From Amyloporia xantha (Eukaryota > Basidiomycota > Agaricomycetes > Polyporales > Adustoporiaceae): DNA of 64,000 bases. The notes below the pieces were generated by a model, which made no database searches, was not told the DNA's origin, and was given only the letters and a program-made list of their open reading frames with translations. Positions 36,858 through 48,775 of this stretch are shown piece after piece; position 1 is the stretch's first letter, and each line of letters opens with the position of its first letter. Both the position numbers and the translations under genes were made by a program. Location: assembly GCA_036971615.1 (NCBI GenBank), contig JAYKKR010000001.1, positions 1,178,001 through 1,242,000 on the forward strand. The letters run 5' to 3'.

Positions 36858-38374
36858 TCAGCACACATGCTCGATAGCGGCACCGCTTCCCTCTTTCGGC
36901 CCCAAATCTCTGCCCACTGTGCGTTCGAATACCTCCAGCAGGAAGCTAAAGAGACTTCTAGTCAAGGCTGCATCCCACCGACCCTTCGAAGCATCATCAC
37001 GGATGAACGCGTGCTGGGCTTGGACTTCGATGAACTACAGGATAGGGCAGTCAGCAATGAGCGAGGAAGAGGGGACAGGTCGTCGAACGCACGGTCGTAG
37101 TGACGTCGGCGTCCTCGAGTTCCTTTCTGATCAAGTCCCTACCGGCGCGAGGGACGTGTGTGTCCTGTTGTACGAAACAGAGGTGAGTGAAAGAGACATG
37201 ACGACCTCAGACGCGATATCCGCACTTGTTTCCCGAAGATCATCTAGAGGGAGCGTTGTTCTGGGTTAAGCTAGGCCTTGAAATGGACGGGTGAAAAAAT
37301 GAGACATACCACCACCTCGCCCTTTCCGGTGAGGTCGCCGTTGCGGACACGGATTAAGGTATCATCGCTCTTGCCCTTGCCTAGGGTCGCACTGTGCACG
37401 TCCGTCGCAAAGAAGCATACAGAGGATAGCACACGCGGGTCAAATGCGGCCTATGATCATAGTCAAATCTGTGGATGGAGGGTACGAGTCACGCTAGCGT
37501 ACGCGGAACGCCTGAGTGGAAAGGATGAGGATTAAGGATTTCCGTTGCTTATTCACGAAATGCGCCATGAACGTACCAAATGACCGCCGAGACACATGCC
37601 CGTCGCTGCACAAGGGTGACACCATGAGCATAAAGGTCAAATTTCAAGAAGGTAGCGGTTGTTGCGGACCAGCGATGCGGCCGTTGCAATTCTTCAAGGA
37701 GCATAGGAGGTCGATGGTTAGCGTGGCATCCTGGTTAGGCAGTGCGATCAGGATCCGTATCAGCGCGAATGCGTATATGCCACTGTACCTCGTTATATGC
37801 GGCTATTTCCTTCTCAATCTGCAAGAGCATAAGTTTCACTCGAATTTCAAGCAAGAGTACCGTTGAAGGAGCGCACCTTGAACTTATTTCCTCTGTCGGT
37901 ACCTAGCATATATGTCGTGAGAAAACATTCGTTAACTGAACATATCGATACCACCTTCTGTGTCGTAGGGTATGGCCTCCGGGCCCTGAAACTCATGGTA
38001 AATCGACGGACAAGCTTAAGACGCTAGTGAGAGCCGGTTGGAAATTGAGATCAGACGCACTAACCTACGACGTATCCGTTGCTTGCGATCTGGCCTGCGA
38101 ATCTTTCGACAGGTCCCGTCACCTGGTATATTTCACTGACAGGAGCGTGTAAGTGGGCATGCTATATCTGCATTGGATCAAGCCTAACCTGAAGCATACA
38201 ACGCCTGCATATATTGATCAGTCTGTTTGCAACCGCATAATTTGATATCAGGCTACCTGGAAACTTCGCATTGGGGTATGCGGGGATGTTCGGTGCGATC
38301 ACATAGACCCTGATGGTGCCACCATTGGGGTCGAGCTTGGACGGGATATCGTGGTATGTCTTATTGATGAGCAT
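36858..38374 (-). CDS. Dienelactone-hydrolase-family protein
   Basis: The first in-frame ATG is at 38374 (MLINKTYHDIPSKLDPNGGT, then IRVYVIAPNIPAYPNAKFPG). Further exons give EIYQVTGPVERFAGQIASNG, ATGMCLGGHL with the nucleophilic Cys in GxCxGG, DPRVLSSVCFFATDVHSATL, MIFGKQDTHVPRAGRDLIRK and FIEVQAQHAFIRDDASKGRW, ending IEHVC at 36858. The triad Cys (GMCLGG), Asp (KQDTHVP) and His (AQHAFI) is complete. Family members open lactone rings, as in aromatic catabolism; the substrate here is unknown. It contains many short introns and stands head-to-head with a GNAT gene (221 bp apart). Confidence 0.88.
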
Positions 38375-38595
38375 GATGGGAGTCAAGAGGCAAGATGACT
38401 GGCTTGAGAGAATGTTAGCGGAGGTGGGTACTTGTACGGTAGCGATCTAATCTAGGCACGTCTAGGTACGCCGCGTCGATCAATATTGGCTGTGGGCGTC
38501 TGCAGAACAAACGTGCGCAGGAACTCCATCTGCCATCCTAATACGACCCCTCAAAATGCTCAGCCATTTTTCACTGCATCTCTCTCTCGACGACA

Positions 38596-39500
38596 ATGGT
38601 CGAGCCAATCGCCAGAATCCGCGCCTTCCTCCCCGCCGACAGGAAACGGGTCCAGTTTATCATTGGCAAGGATGACATGGAGGCTCTCGCAGTTGCGAAC
38701 CGACGGTGTGAGTAGTTGACGGACTTTTCTCCTTCTGACATTACTCATTCTTCCCACCAGCCTATGTTCACCCTGTGACCCTCGCCGTCTGGATCGGCCT
38801 TTCCTGCATCTTCATGAAGGTGGCCGGCTTGTGGCCCCACGCAGGGCAGGGAATCATAGGCTATCTCAGTCCATTGCCCGCCTTTGCGTCGATGGCAGTC
38901 CCAATAATGTTCTACTGTGATTGGTCAGTCTTTCAAGTCTGATATGAATACTGTACCGACGATGTTATTACTCTCAGGATAAACCGTCCAGCGTTCGAGG
39001 ACAAGACCAACGAAGACCTTCGTCGCCCTGACCTTGTCGACATCCCATCGTACTACTCCCGCTCGCCTTCCTCAGGATTTTGGATCCTCGAATATGGCGA
39101 CCGTTTCGTGGGCCTCATCGCGGTGGACGCCTCGCTCGACTCTACAGACGATAAAACGACGATCGCATCCTCAGGACCCCCGACCAAGTTCAAAGATGGC
39201 AGGGTCAAGTATTCAAAAGGAACGTCCAGCACCGCTACGATTCGCCACTTTTACGTGGATGAGCAATACAGGCCAGCGGGCATGCAGCATGACCTCCTCA
39301 GCCACGCTGTTAAGCTGGCGTTCAGCAAAGACTCAACTGTTCAGGCCATTCGGGCGGCAGATAGCCCCCTCAAACCATACGCAAGCGAGGCCTTACGCAG
39401 GGCGGGCTTCCAGCTTGAAGGGAAGACGGAAAAGGTTGGGATTTTGAAATGGCAAAACAGTATACGGGTTCTCAGCAGGAAGGCTTGGAAGTCAGACTGA
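38596..39500 (+). CDS. GNAT-family N-acetyltransferase with membrane segments
   Basis: The start MVEPIARIRAFLPADRKRVQ is at 38596. A hydrophobic stretch follows (HPVTLAVWIGLSCIFMKVAG, then LPAFASMAVPIMFYCDW). The acetyltransferase part reads FWILEYGDRFVGLIAVDASL, then TIRHFYVDEQYRPAGMQHDL, LSHAVKLAF and YASEALRRAGF. The beta4-V/IxxxYRxxGxxxxLL acetyl-CoA pattern is present as FYVDEQYRPAGMQHDLL, with Ala replacing one Gly. The topology of N-terminal hydrophobic segments plus GNAT domain resembles NAT8-like membrane-bound acetyltransferases; the substrate is unknown. Two introns. Confidence 0.8.
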
Positions 39501-39689
39501 CCGCGAATGTGATTATCACAAACGCGACCACCAATAAAGCACGTACACCCTACCGTATATCCTGCCGCAGCATCCGGCACTGCGTATCTGGTAGCTCCTT
39601 AATATATCACATTCAAGTGTATATCGTACAAATCTGTTATACATACAAAATAACCGCACATACCGGTCACTACAATCCTCGTGATGTCC

Positions 39690-41085
39690 TCAATTCCCAA
39701 GGAAAGTGTGGATGCCTGCCGCAAGCTGTTCCCAGTGTCCTTCTCTGATGGGCATATCATGCTCAGCACCCTCGATAGTGAGCAACTGCGCGGTCGGCAC
39801 CCGTCTCTTGATCTCCAGAGCGTCCGTGTACTTCACGAGTGGGTCGTCCGTGCCCTACCAGAATAACCCGTGAGCGTTCCGGGTAAATACAGCCAGTCCC
39901 TGGGACATACGTGGATGATGAGAACCTGCAAATCTACGCCGGACCCCACGCGGCCACCAGCTAGTTTGTCAAAGGCCCAGGCGAGACCGTGAATTGGGCC
40001 GTCTTTCACACACGACGCTACGCCGGACGAATAGCCAGGCAGAAGTTCGGCGGAAAGGCTGATCAGCTGAATTTGAGGGGCTGTGAGAAGAGGGGGTGTA
40101 GAAGCAGAGATAGGGAGTACCTCTTGGTATTGTGGTATGGGACTCTTTGCAGGCTGCGAATGTATGAATCAAGTGTCGGTGTGTGCACGGAGTCAACGCA
40201 GGTTTGGACTCACACCGGGAGGCTTTGCCGGCGGCTCTGAGGGCAGCTACATCAACGGAGCAAACGCTTGAGATTACCAAGCGGGTATGACGCTTAAAGT
40301 CCAACACTAACATCATGCACACCCGCGGAGGCCATCAGGATCACCTTACCGGAGACCAGATGAGGAAGAACAGCGGTGAATGCGGCCGCAATTCCTCCGC
40401 CCTATAGAGGACAGCCCACAGGGCATAAGCATTTGTCTCTAGGGAGCGGTCCGCAGCCTCATTACCATGGAGAAGCCGCCGATGTGAGCGCTATCCCAGC
40501 GCAGGTACTGCATGAGCAGGGCAAGCTGGGTAATGAACAGACTGGTGGTATAGGTTATTTTGGGTGCCTCCGTATAACCTTTGCCGTACAAGTCTGGTTA
40601 TATGGTGATGCTCAGTACGGTGAAGTCTCGTAGCGGATTTCTCTCAAACGCACCGTACAGCAGAACCCTGTAGCCTCGGGAAGCGAGGTAGGGTGCGACA
40701 TGAATCCAAGTTACGCTGGGAGTAGACAGCCCGTGGACCAGCACGAGCTGCCACATGAATTAGATACGGCAAAACAATTCCACGAAGACCGGGTACCTTG
40801 GTGCCATCCTCGGGGCCCATGAGCCAGTAACGAGTCCGGCCAAACGGCAGCTGAACATAATTACCTGTTACGCAGAATGTCAACGAAGAAACGCGCATAT
40901 AATCAGCTTGAAGGGTTACCACCGGGGTACATGTCCTCTGGATAAATCGTCCGTATCTTCGAGGACTTCGGCAAGGATTCCATCGAAGGATAGACCGGGA
41001 AGGGCACCTAGAAAAAAGTCAAGTTATTGAACAGATTCTGTGTGCAATTCACATTGGCCGATTAACTGACCGTTGAGTCCGCCAT
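39690..41085 (-). CDS. Alpha/beta hydrolase
   Basis: The start MADST is at 41085. The spliced protein gives GALPGLSFDGILAEVLEDTD, GNYVQLPFGRTRYWLMGPED, the oxyanion HG motif LVLVHGLSTPSVTWIHVAPY, TYTTSLFITQLALLMQYLRW and HIGGFSMGGGIAAAFTA with the nucleophile elbow GFSMG. It continues with LVSGKVILMASAG, then GTDDPLVKYTDALEIKRRVP (acid) and IEGAEHDMPIREGHW (His). The stop is at 39690. The triad Ser/Asp/His is complete, so an esterase- or lipase-type activity is likely; no substrate is assigned. An intron cuts the elbow directly after GFSM. It stands head-to-head with ELP5, 91 bp apart. Confidence 0.85.
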
Positions 41086-41176
41086 CTTGCTTCAATGTTG
41101 AACTTGAACGGTTCCGCAAGTGATAAGGTTGGGGGAAAAGGATGTCTGAGAGCCCTGAGAACGAACGGCTCACAGG

Positions 41177-42457
41177 ATGTCATCTCTTCCATCCACTCTC
41201 ACGAACACCGCCCGCAGTCGGCAGCCTTTCCTGCTTCTGCAATCGTCCACTGCTCAGTCATGTGTGCCGCTGATACGTTATTTGATCCGCGAGCCTCGCG
41301 GTGGTGCTTCAGGGAGTACGCTGCTCTTCTGCCTGCTGTATCCGCCGTCGACGTTTGTGGATAGGACGCGATCAGGATCGGATGATGTCCGCGTCTTCGA
41401 TTGGACTGAGAACGTTCCTGGATATATTGACCAACTGCTGGATATAAAAGAAGAGATACTGAAGAACATTCACTCTGGTGAGTGATTGATGGAAATCGAC
41501 TGCGACTGATAATCTCATAGAGCTAGCAGCACCCGCAGGTCCACTGAACGTGATTGTCGATTCGGTCGACACACTACTCTCCGACTTGGACTCGCTCTCC
41601 AAGACAGAACAATTTTTGTCTGGAGTTCTGTCGTCCTTGTGCTCACGGAACGGTGAGTGGCATTTTGATATTTTTGAAGAAGTCGTGTCTGAAACCCTAT
41701 GCTAGATGGCTCACGCCTCATTCTTCACGTTCTTGCGCCTTCACATCTTATTCCCGCTCTGATACAAACCAGATTCTCCCCTTCAATCACCCACATAACA
41801 GCTCATCCTACAGCACTCCTTACACACCTTGCAGGAGCTTACCTCATGCCACCACCACCGCTATCGACCCCAGAAAAATTCTGGCGTGTCTTCCTGCCTA
41901 TTGTGGAAAGGCACTATGAAGCAGAAAAACTAGTGTTTGGACCAAATGGCGATGGTTCTGGAGGCCAGGAGTTCGTCGTGGAGGTACTCATCCGAGGTGC
42001 GGACGGTTCGGGAAGAAGACGAGGTGTAGAGCGTATGCTTGAAGGGTGGTCGGGCGAGGCACCTTGCGGACTGAATGAATTAGTAGGTCTGAAAGGTTTG
42101 TGGACGCGCAAAACTGTCGCAGAGGTATGGGTTATATTTTGTGAAATATCGAGCCTTTCCTGACAATTCTCCCGACATTCCGCCTCCAGAGTGGTCCCGA
42201 TCCTACGCAGAATCTCTCGTTCAATCTCAACCTGACTCCAGAGCAGCAGCAATCTCGCGCCCAAGTACCTCTACCATATGTACATGAAGGCGGGTTTATC
42301 TAGTGCGATGCACCTTTTCCGACGCTAATCCTGCTTGTATTCTATAGGGAAGTCTGCAGAACAGGAGATCACCCCTCGACCCGCTGCAATATTATACGAT
42401 CCAGATTCCGCGGATGATATAGATGATGATGATCCAGACGAGGACCTAGATATCTGA
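41177..42457 (+). CDS. ELP5: Elongator complex subunit Elp5
   Basis: The start MSSLPSTLTNTARSRQPFLL is at 41177. RecA-like Elp5 features follow: PLIRYLIREPRGGASGSTLL, FDWTENVPGYIDQLLDIKEE, VIVDSVDTLLSDLDSLSKTE, LILHVLAPSHLIPALIQTRF and the conserved C-terminal SFNLNLTPEQQQSRAQVPLP YVHE segment. It ends in an Asp-rich tail DDIDDDDPDEDLDI at TGA 42455-42457. Five exons. Elp5 sits in the Elp456 ring, which helps modify wobble uridine of tRNAs in the cytoplasm. Confidence 0.9.
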
Positions 42458-42958
42458 ATTCATCTCCTTGGGAATGGTGTACCTGTACGAAGTCAATTTC
42501 CGTTGAATCCAATTACGGGCAATGCACGATAACTAGACCAGACAATCGCTTTTATGGTATGTTCTAGAGTCATCTTTCCAAACACCGGAAGCAGTCTACA
42601 TTGATAAAATACGATCGAGATATTCCCCCATTGATATATGCGGCCTGAAGATGTCTGAAAGTGCGTAAATAACGCGCAGACTTCACTTTACCGGATCTAC
42701 GTGCATGTAAGTCGTTCATGTAACATCTCAGTCTCCTAGCGCCATATGTATGCGCAAGATGTTCAGACGTGGGCTCATCCTCTCGGGTAAATGATGTTAG
42801 CATTAACGTTGGGGGTCGGGATATCTCTTGCATTTGGAGGCTTGATGTCCATGGACCAGCTGTAAACTATGCCCATCATCCGCAGCACTTGGAACAAGCG
42901 TTCTTCTTGCGCACAAGGACAAGATGATGCAGGCTCGATCCAGGAGCAACCGGTGTAC
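42458..42958. other. Intergenic, no gene seen
   Basis: 3' flank of ELP5 leading to the first of the transposable elements. No coding ORF recognised. Confidence 0.5.
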
Positions 42959-43671
42959 TGGTCTCGTACCCAGACCTGTAATGTCGCACCCCACCACCGC
43001 AAATAACAGGTCTGGGGCAGCCTGATAGGGCACCCACCCCTTCCACTTAGCACCCACGTAGCGCCCAAATGTAACGGTCACACCGATCCCTTTCGACCAA
43101 GCGTATCCTTTTTGGGAACGCGCGCCGACCGAGCACACTTTCGTCAGTCCTACACGGACGGAGTGTCTTCTGAATTCGTGGCCGTCTTTCACTCCGTTAT
43201 TCCACCATCTCAGTCTCGTTTGGTGGCTCATAGGAAAGATGATGACATAGCATACAAGAAACTAGAGAGTGCTCGAGCTACTGCTGCAAAAAAATTCTCA
43301 TATGATTGAACTATGATTCAGAAAATATTTTCAGCACCAGGGAAGAGTAATTTATGTTTATGTGAATGACATATGTTCATGGGAATTATGAATAGAGTTG
43401 CACAAGTGAATAAACCCTCTTATTGTCTGCAGTAGTAGACTTTTGGTTGTCTAAATGTCATCAAGCAGGATAGCTCTACAGTCGGTGTGCATTCCCAAAA
43501 AGGATACGCTCGGTCGAAAGGGATCAGCCGAGGCACCAGAAGGTGATTGTGACCGTTACATTTGGGCGCTACGTGGGCGCTAAGTGGAAGGGGTGGGTGC
43601 CCTATCAGGCTGCCCCAGACCTGTTATTTGCGGTGGTGGGGTGCGACATTACAGGTCTGGGTACGAGACCA
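42959..43671. mobile_element. Fold-back element, 713 bp, with long inverted repeats
   Basis: The left arm 42959-43118 and right arm 43492-43671 are inverted copies. Both start TGGTCTCGTACCCAGACCTG outside and end CCTTTTTGGGAA inside. They differ by about two substitutions and one 23-bp block present only in the right arm (near 43528-43550). The interior (about 370 bp) is AT-rich with no convincing ORF. No flanking target-site duplication is obvious. The single-strand form would fold into a 160-bp stem. Confidence 0.7.
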
Positions 43672-43695
43672 CCGTAGTCTCGGAACCAGCCGTTT

Positions 43696-43738
43696 GGAGC
43701 GTGGAGCGGATTCGAAAATCCGGGTGATTCCACGCTCC
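43696..43738. repeat. Perfect 10-bp stem hairpin with inner stem
   Basis: GGAGCGTGGA (43696-43705) pairs with TCCACGCTCC (43729-43738), and inside it CGGAT (43707-43711) pairs with ATCCG (43718-43722). It is followed immediately by the dispersed motif GAACGTCTGGTGCATTT (43740-43756). Confidence 0.6.
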
Positions 43739-43758
43739 TGAACGTCTGGTGCATTTAC

Positions 43759-44062
43759 TGTTGAGCGCAGACTATAGAGGAGAGGAGGCTAATCCGTCTT
43801 GTATTCTAGTGGGCTGTAAGGCCCTGCTTATATACATGCATGAAAGGCTCCTTAGTAATCGTATCTAGAAACCTATAGAATATCTTAGTAAGATATGAAG
43901 TCATAATGAAATCATAGTGGAGATTTCTTAGTAAGAAAGTGGAGCCTATGAAGTAAGACAAGAGCATACTATGGAACGTCATAGAACATCATAGAAATGA
44001 GTAAGTACTGACTACCAAGTATGGAAGTGCGACTACTATAGTTGGAAACTGATCGTTCAACA
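43759..44062 (-). repeat. 3' LTR of copia family 1
   Basis: 304 bp; same sequence as 49234-49537; TG...CA ends. Confidence 0.95.
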
Positions 44063-44088
44063 CTCCCACTCAACTAGATAGTCGCTAA

Positions 44089-47000
44089 CTACTCTAGTCC
44101 AAGACTATGTACAAATTTCTCATGAATAGAGAAAGATAAATTCTTAGTGAGGATATCGGCCCTTTGCTCAGCAGTAGGTACAAAGAAAAGATCGACATGA
44201 CCGTTTTCAATGAACTCTCTGCAAAAGTGGTACCGTATATCAATGTGCTTGGTTCTTCTGTCATGAGCTGGATTAACCGCAAGAAAAATGCTACCATTAT
44301 TATCAATGCATAAAGGTGTGGCATTTTGCGGCTTAAAACCAATCTCAGACTGAAGAGTCCGAAGCCAGGCTAATTGTCGACAAGAGTCGGACAACGCCAT
44401 GTACTCTGCTTCTGTTGAAGACAGAGCGACAGTCTTTTGTCGCCGCGAGACCCATGAAATAGCAGCATCTGCCATAAAGAAGACAAAGCCACTAGTTGAA
44501 TGCCTATCGTCCTTGTTCTCAGCCCAATCAGAGTCAGAATAACCTATGAGTCCAGATAATCCGCTGCCTTTGTAGCAAAGCCGAAGTGAACGTGAACCGT
44601 TCAAATAACGAAGAATATGTTGTGCGGCTTTATAATGTTGCATTGTAGGCTTAGCAGAATATTGGGAAAGGCGATTAACTGCATAGGCTATATCTGGACG
44701 AGTGCCTAAGGCGATCCACAAAAGTGAACCAATGAGCTGCTGGTACTTTGAACGAAGGGCGGCATCAACTTCATATGAAGGATCTGCTTTGACAAGGTGT
44801 ACGCCAAATGGAAGGGGAGTTCGTGTGGGTGCTGCATCTAGCATTTGGAATCGCTCGAGTGTCTCTTCAATATATTTAGACTGATCAAGCCAAATGTTTC
44901 TGGATGATCTATCTCGAGTAATCCGCATGCCTAGAAAAGATTCTACAGGCCCAAGATCACGAACATTAAATCGCTTCTGAAGACAACCTTTAAGCCATGC
45001 AATCTGACGCCGATCAGACCCAATAGGCAATAGATCGTCAACATATACGACAAGTATTAAATCCCCCCATGATGACGATACACATAAATACCCGCATCAG
45101 AATATGTACGTGTGAACCCTAATTCCACCAACGCATTGTGGAGTTTTTTATTCCACTGTCTGCCAGCCTGTTTAAGACCATAAATAGCCTTCAAAAGACG
45201 ACAAACTTTGTGTTCCTGACCAGGGACTTTAAAGCCTTCTGGTTGCTCCATATATATCTCCTCGTCTAATTCGCCATATAAGAATGCTGTCTTTACATCC
45301 ATAGCCTCTACCTCCCAATCATTAAGAGCAGCATGGGCGAGTAAGAATCTTATAGATTCAAAACGAGCGACGGGGGAGAATATTTCATCATAATCAATGC
45401 CTTTGACCTGTTTGAAGCCTTTGGCTACAAGCCGAGCTTTATATCTACCACCAGGTTTAATAGTGTAAACCCAACGACAAGGTACTGCCTTACGTCCAGG
45501 AGGTAAATCAACTAACTCCCATGTACCATTCTCCATTTGAGAGTCTATCTCTTCCTGCATAGCGGCCTCCCACTGGGTCCGATCAGGGCGAGAGATCGCT
45601 TCCTGATAAGATTGTGGAAAAGGTCCGTACTGAGGATCAGCGTTGAGAATAAACTCTACTGGAAGATCTGAGATGAGATTCTCCATGACGTCAGGTAAAC
45701 CACCTCCTTGATCAATGTCACGCTGTATAGCTGCAGGGTGACGATCTCCATACGCATTGTCAGGCCGTGGTGGAGGTCTACCAGCGGTTGACCGAGTAGA
45801 GCATCTAGGTACAAATGGAGGAGGTTGTGGTACTGGAGGCTCATCTGGAGAAGGTGGACGAGGTGGAGGAGATGGGTTTCTAGGTGGTTCTGGTGGTGGT
45901 CCCGGATGTGGAGGCAAGTCAGCATCCGGTTCAGGCCTATTAGCATCATCATCACCAAGCGGCAGGGCCGGCTGTGGTGCTGGAGCTACAGGAACGGGCG
46001 GCTCATGCGGTTGTTGGGCAGCGGGAATAGGATTCGCACTTTTGTTCGGAAAGGATCTCTCATTGAATACCGCATCACGCGATAAGACAATGGAGCGGCT
46101 ATCTTTATCCCAGAATCGATACCCCTTTGATCCAGGTTCATAGCCGACGAACACCATAGGTTTAGCTCGAGCCGTGAGCTTATCCTGGCGTCGCTCCTTC
46201 TGAACATGTACATAGGCTAGGCATCCAAAGACTCTAAAGTACGACACATCTGGAACAGTACCATTCCATAATTCAATGGGAGTACGCCAGTGTGCTCTGC
46301 GGAATGGCTGACGATTGTAAATATGAACGGCAGTTTCAACAGCAAGTTTCCAGAAGCCTGTGGATAAACCAGCATGATGACGCATAGCTTCTGCTTTTTC
46401 TACAATAGTTTGCTGCCAACGTTCTGCACGTCCATTCTGTTGTGGACTTTGTGGCATAGATGCCTCGCGCTCAATACCATTTTCATGTAAATATTGTGTG
46501 AACTCTTCACCCATAAATTCTCCTCCTCTGTCAGAGCGGAAACGCTTAAGTCGTGTGGAAAGCTGAGTTTCCCCCCATGCTCGATAACTTTTAAAGCAGG
46601 TGAGAGCATCAGATTTCCGCTTAAGGTAATACATGACACCAAATGAGGAGAAGTCGTCGAGAAATGTGACACAATATTTGAAACCATCAATAGACAGAGA
46701 TGGCATCTCGACGAGGTCTGAGTGTATAAGTTCCAATGGTTTAGAAGCGCGAGTAGAAGAGAGTGGGAACGGTTGTCTGTGGGACTTGCCAAGCGCACAA
46801 CCAGCACAAGGATCAGACTTTGGTGCTGAAGAAAGACTATTTGGTGCGCCATTAACATGATTAGGCAATTGACGAATTGTGTTACGTCCCGCATGACCAA
46901 ACCGTTGATGCCACAAGTCATAGTCAGCTTCCACAGATTGCAGAGTCTGAGGCCGGGTGTTTGGATGAAACACTTTGGTTTCAAGCCAATAGAAACCTGA

Positions 47001-48329
47001 ACCATCATGGCTTGATCGCGCAGTGAGGATTAGGTTCTCACCCGGTTTGGAGCCTGCCCAAAAATTCATAGTGTCCCCATGGGCACTATAGCAGCCTCCT
47101 TGGTCAATAATGGTACGTGGAGCGAAGAAACGATGAGACGCTTCAGGAATATAAAGGACAGATTTAAGAGTCAGGTTGACAATGATTCCATCACTATTCT
47201 GATGTCGCAGAAGAACTATTCCAACACCTTTGATATCTATGGTTTTATCTGCGCCGGCTAAGTGCGCATGACCAGGTACTGGAAATTCATGATAGTGATC
47301 AAAATCGTCAAAGACATTTGTGACATGTGAAGTGCAACCTGAATCAACCATCCATCTTGCGATCTCTTCTCCCACATGGTACAGGGAAAGGTTAATTGAT
47401 TTGGACGAAGAAGATGCTACCGTTACATCTGGTACAGATTCTATAAGAAGATTGTTAACTTTTGCACCAGATCCCTGTCCTTGTGAAGCTCCATTATTAC
47501 CATTATTTTGACCATGATTCTGTCCACTTCCCTTATTATTTCCTCCTTGATTACCGCCTTGCTTGCCCTTGCCTTTGCCCTGCTTATTTCCCTTTTGAGG
47601 TGGCTTTCCATCAGGCCAATGGTTCTCAGTCGAGTGATTAGTCTTCCCACAGATATTACATTTCTTTGGGAGACGAGTAGTCGACGAGACACGAGAGACA
47701 TTAGCATTTTTAGAGGCCTGACGTCTAGCTTCTTCCTCAATTATTTTGGGGATGACATCTGCTGGTTTAAGTTTAGAAAGGTCTGTAACTGTAGCCAGCA
47801 GAGTCGAAGCAATGGTCTGATAAGAATTGGGCAAGGCGTTGACAATAATGAGGGCAGCAAATTGATCTGAGATGGCAATCCCAGCATCAACGGTACGGCT
47901 ACGAATTTCCTCAAGTGCTGTTATCTGAGGGCGAAGAGGTTGGGCATCGTCAAAGCGAGTATTGAATAATTGTTGGAAGTAGACGAATGCACCAACAGCA
48001 CCAGGTTTGGCATACTGATCTTTAATTGCTTTCCACGCTGCAGCAGCAGTGGTAGTATTGCCAATGAGGAATTGTAGCGAGGAGGAAATATAGATGGTCA
48101 TCAAACCAAGTGCCTTGTCATTCTTCTCATCCCAAGCAGCCTGGATGGTAACGAGGTCTTCTCCAGCAGCTGCAACAGTAGGACGAGGAAGAGGTGTGCC
48201 TGAATTCCCTTCAACAATGTTCCAGGAACCAGACCATCTAAAAACACCTCTCATGGCGTTAGACCAGGCAATATAGTTTGTGCCATCAAAAATGGGAATG
48301 GTGGAGGTAGGAATCTTGGAGGGATCCAT
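44089..48329 (-). pseudogene. Copia gag-pol polyprotein, one frame break in RT
   Basis: The start MDPSKIPTSTIPIFDGTNYI is at 48329. In order: Gag; a zinc-knuckle-like CNICGKTNHSTENH (CX2CX4HX4H, the last Cys replaced by His); aspartic protease WMVDSGCTSHVT; integrase (WHQRFGH, HSDLVEM, DRGGEFMGEEF, QQNGRAER); a Pro-rich linker; reverse transcriptase (WVYTIKPGG, KARLVAKGFKQVKGIDYDEI, AIYGLKQAGRQWN, then YVDD in the next frame); and RNase H (YSDSDWAENKDDRHSTSGFV, STEAEYMAL, DNNGSIFLAVNPAHDRRTKH). The frame breaks at about 45031-45062: RHHGGI then TAA, with ILVVYVDDLLPIGS continuing one base off. A single missing base explains it. Otherwise intact, so either very recently dead or mis-assembled. 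Confidence 0.92.
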
Positions 48330-48334
48330 GGCGA

Positions 48335-48775
48335 TCAGAATAAAATGTCAGGGCGAGTGTCAGACTGAAGGAGATAGGCGATGGAAGGTGATCGAGAAAT
48401 TGATGGAATTGATTGAGGAATTGATGGAGGCGATCGATCTGGTTTAACCTCTTTAACTTCTTGATCAAAAGGATCGGATCGAAGAAGTATAGCCCAAAAT
48501 GTATTGGAGAGGTTTGGAAAGTACTCTTCACTGTCAGTGTGACGAAGAGGGTTACTTTCAATATTGTATGGAAAATAACCAAGATCGTCGTCTGTAAGAC
48601 CACCAATATAATCGCCTGCGTAAGGGAATTTCCAGCTATAATCTGTTGGGTAGACAGATATAAGCTGTACTGGCTCTGGTGAAGATCCCTCTGAGTCGCC
48701 TGACTGAGATTGATCTGCCACTGGATCAGCTGCTTCTGATGAAGAAGTCAACGTCTCTAGCTCAAAGATGGACAC
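48335..48775 (-). other. ATG-less 146-codon open frame upstream of gag (family 1)
   Basis: On the element's coding strand an uninterrupted acidic reading frame (FELETLTSSSEAADPVADQS, then SGDSEGSSPEPVQLISVYPT) ends with a TGA only five bases before the gag ATG. It has no in-frame ATG, so it could only be translated by a non-AUG start or after splicing. The function is unknown. Confidence 0.4.

Noticed and set aside
42803..43231. 142-codon minus ORF across the left arm of the fold-back element
   Set aside because: It overlaps the inverted repeat, has no recognised domain and is not preserved by the right arm's 23-bp difference.
43707..43722. GATTCGAAAATCC as a tRNA T-arm
   Set aside because: It is the inner stem of a larger hairpin and no A-box or acceptor stem is found.
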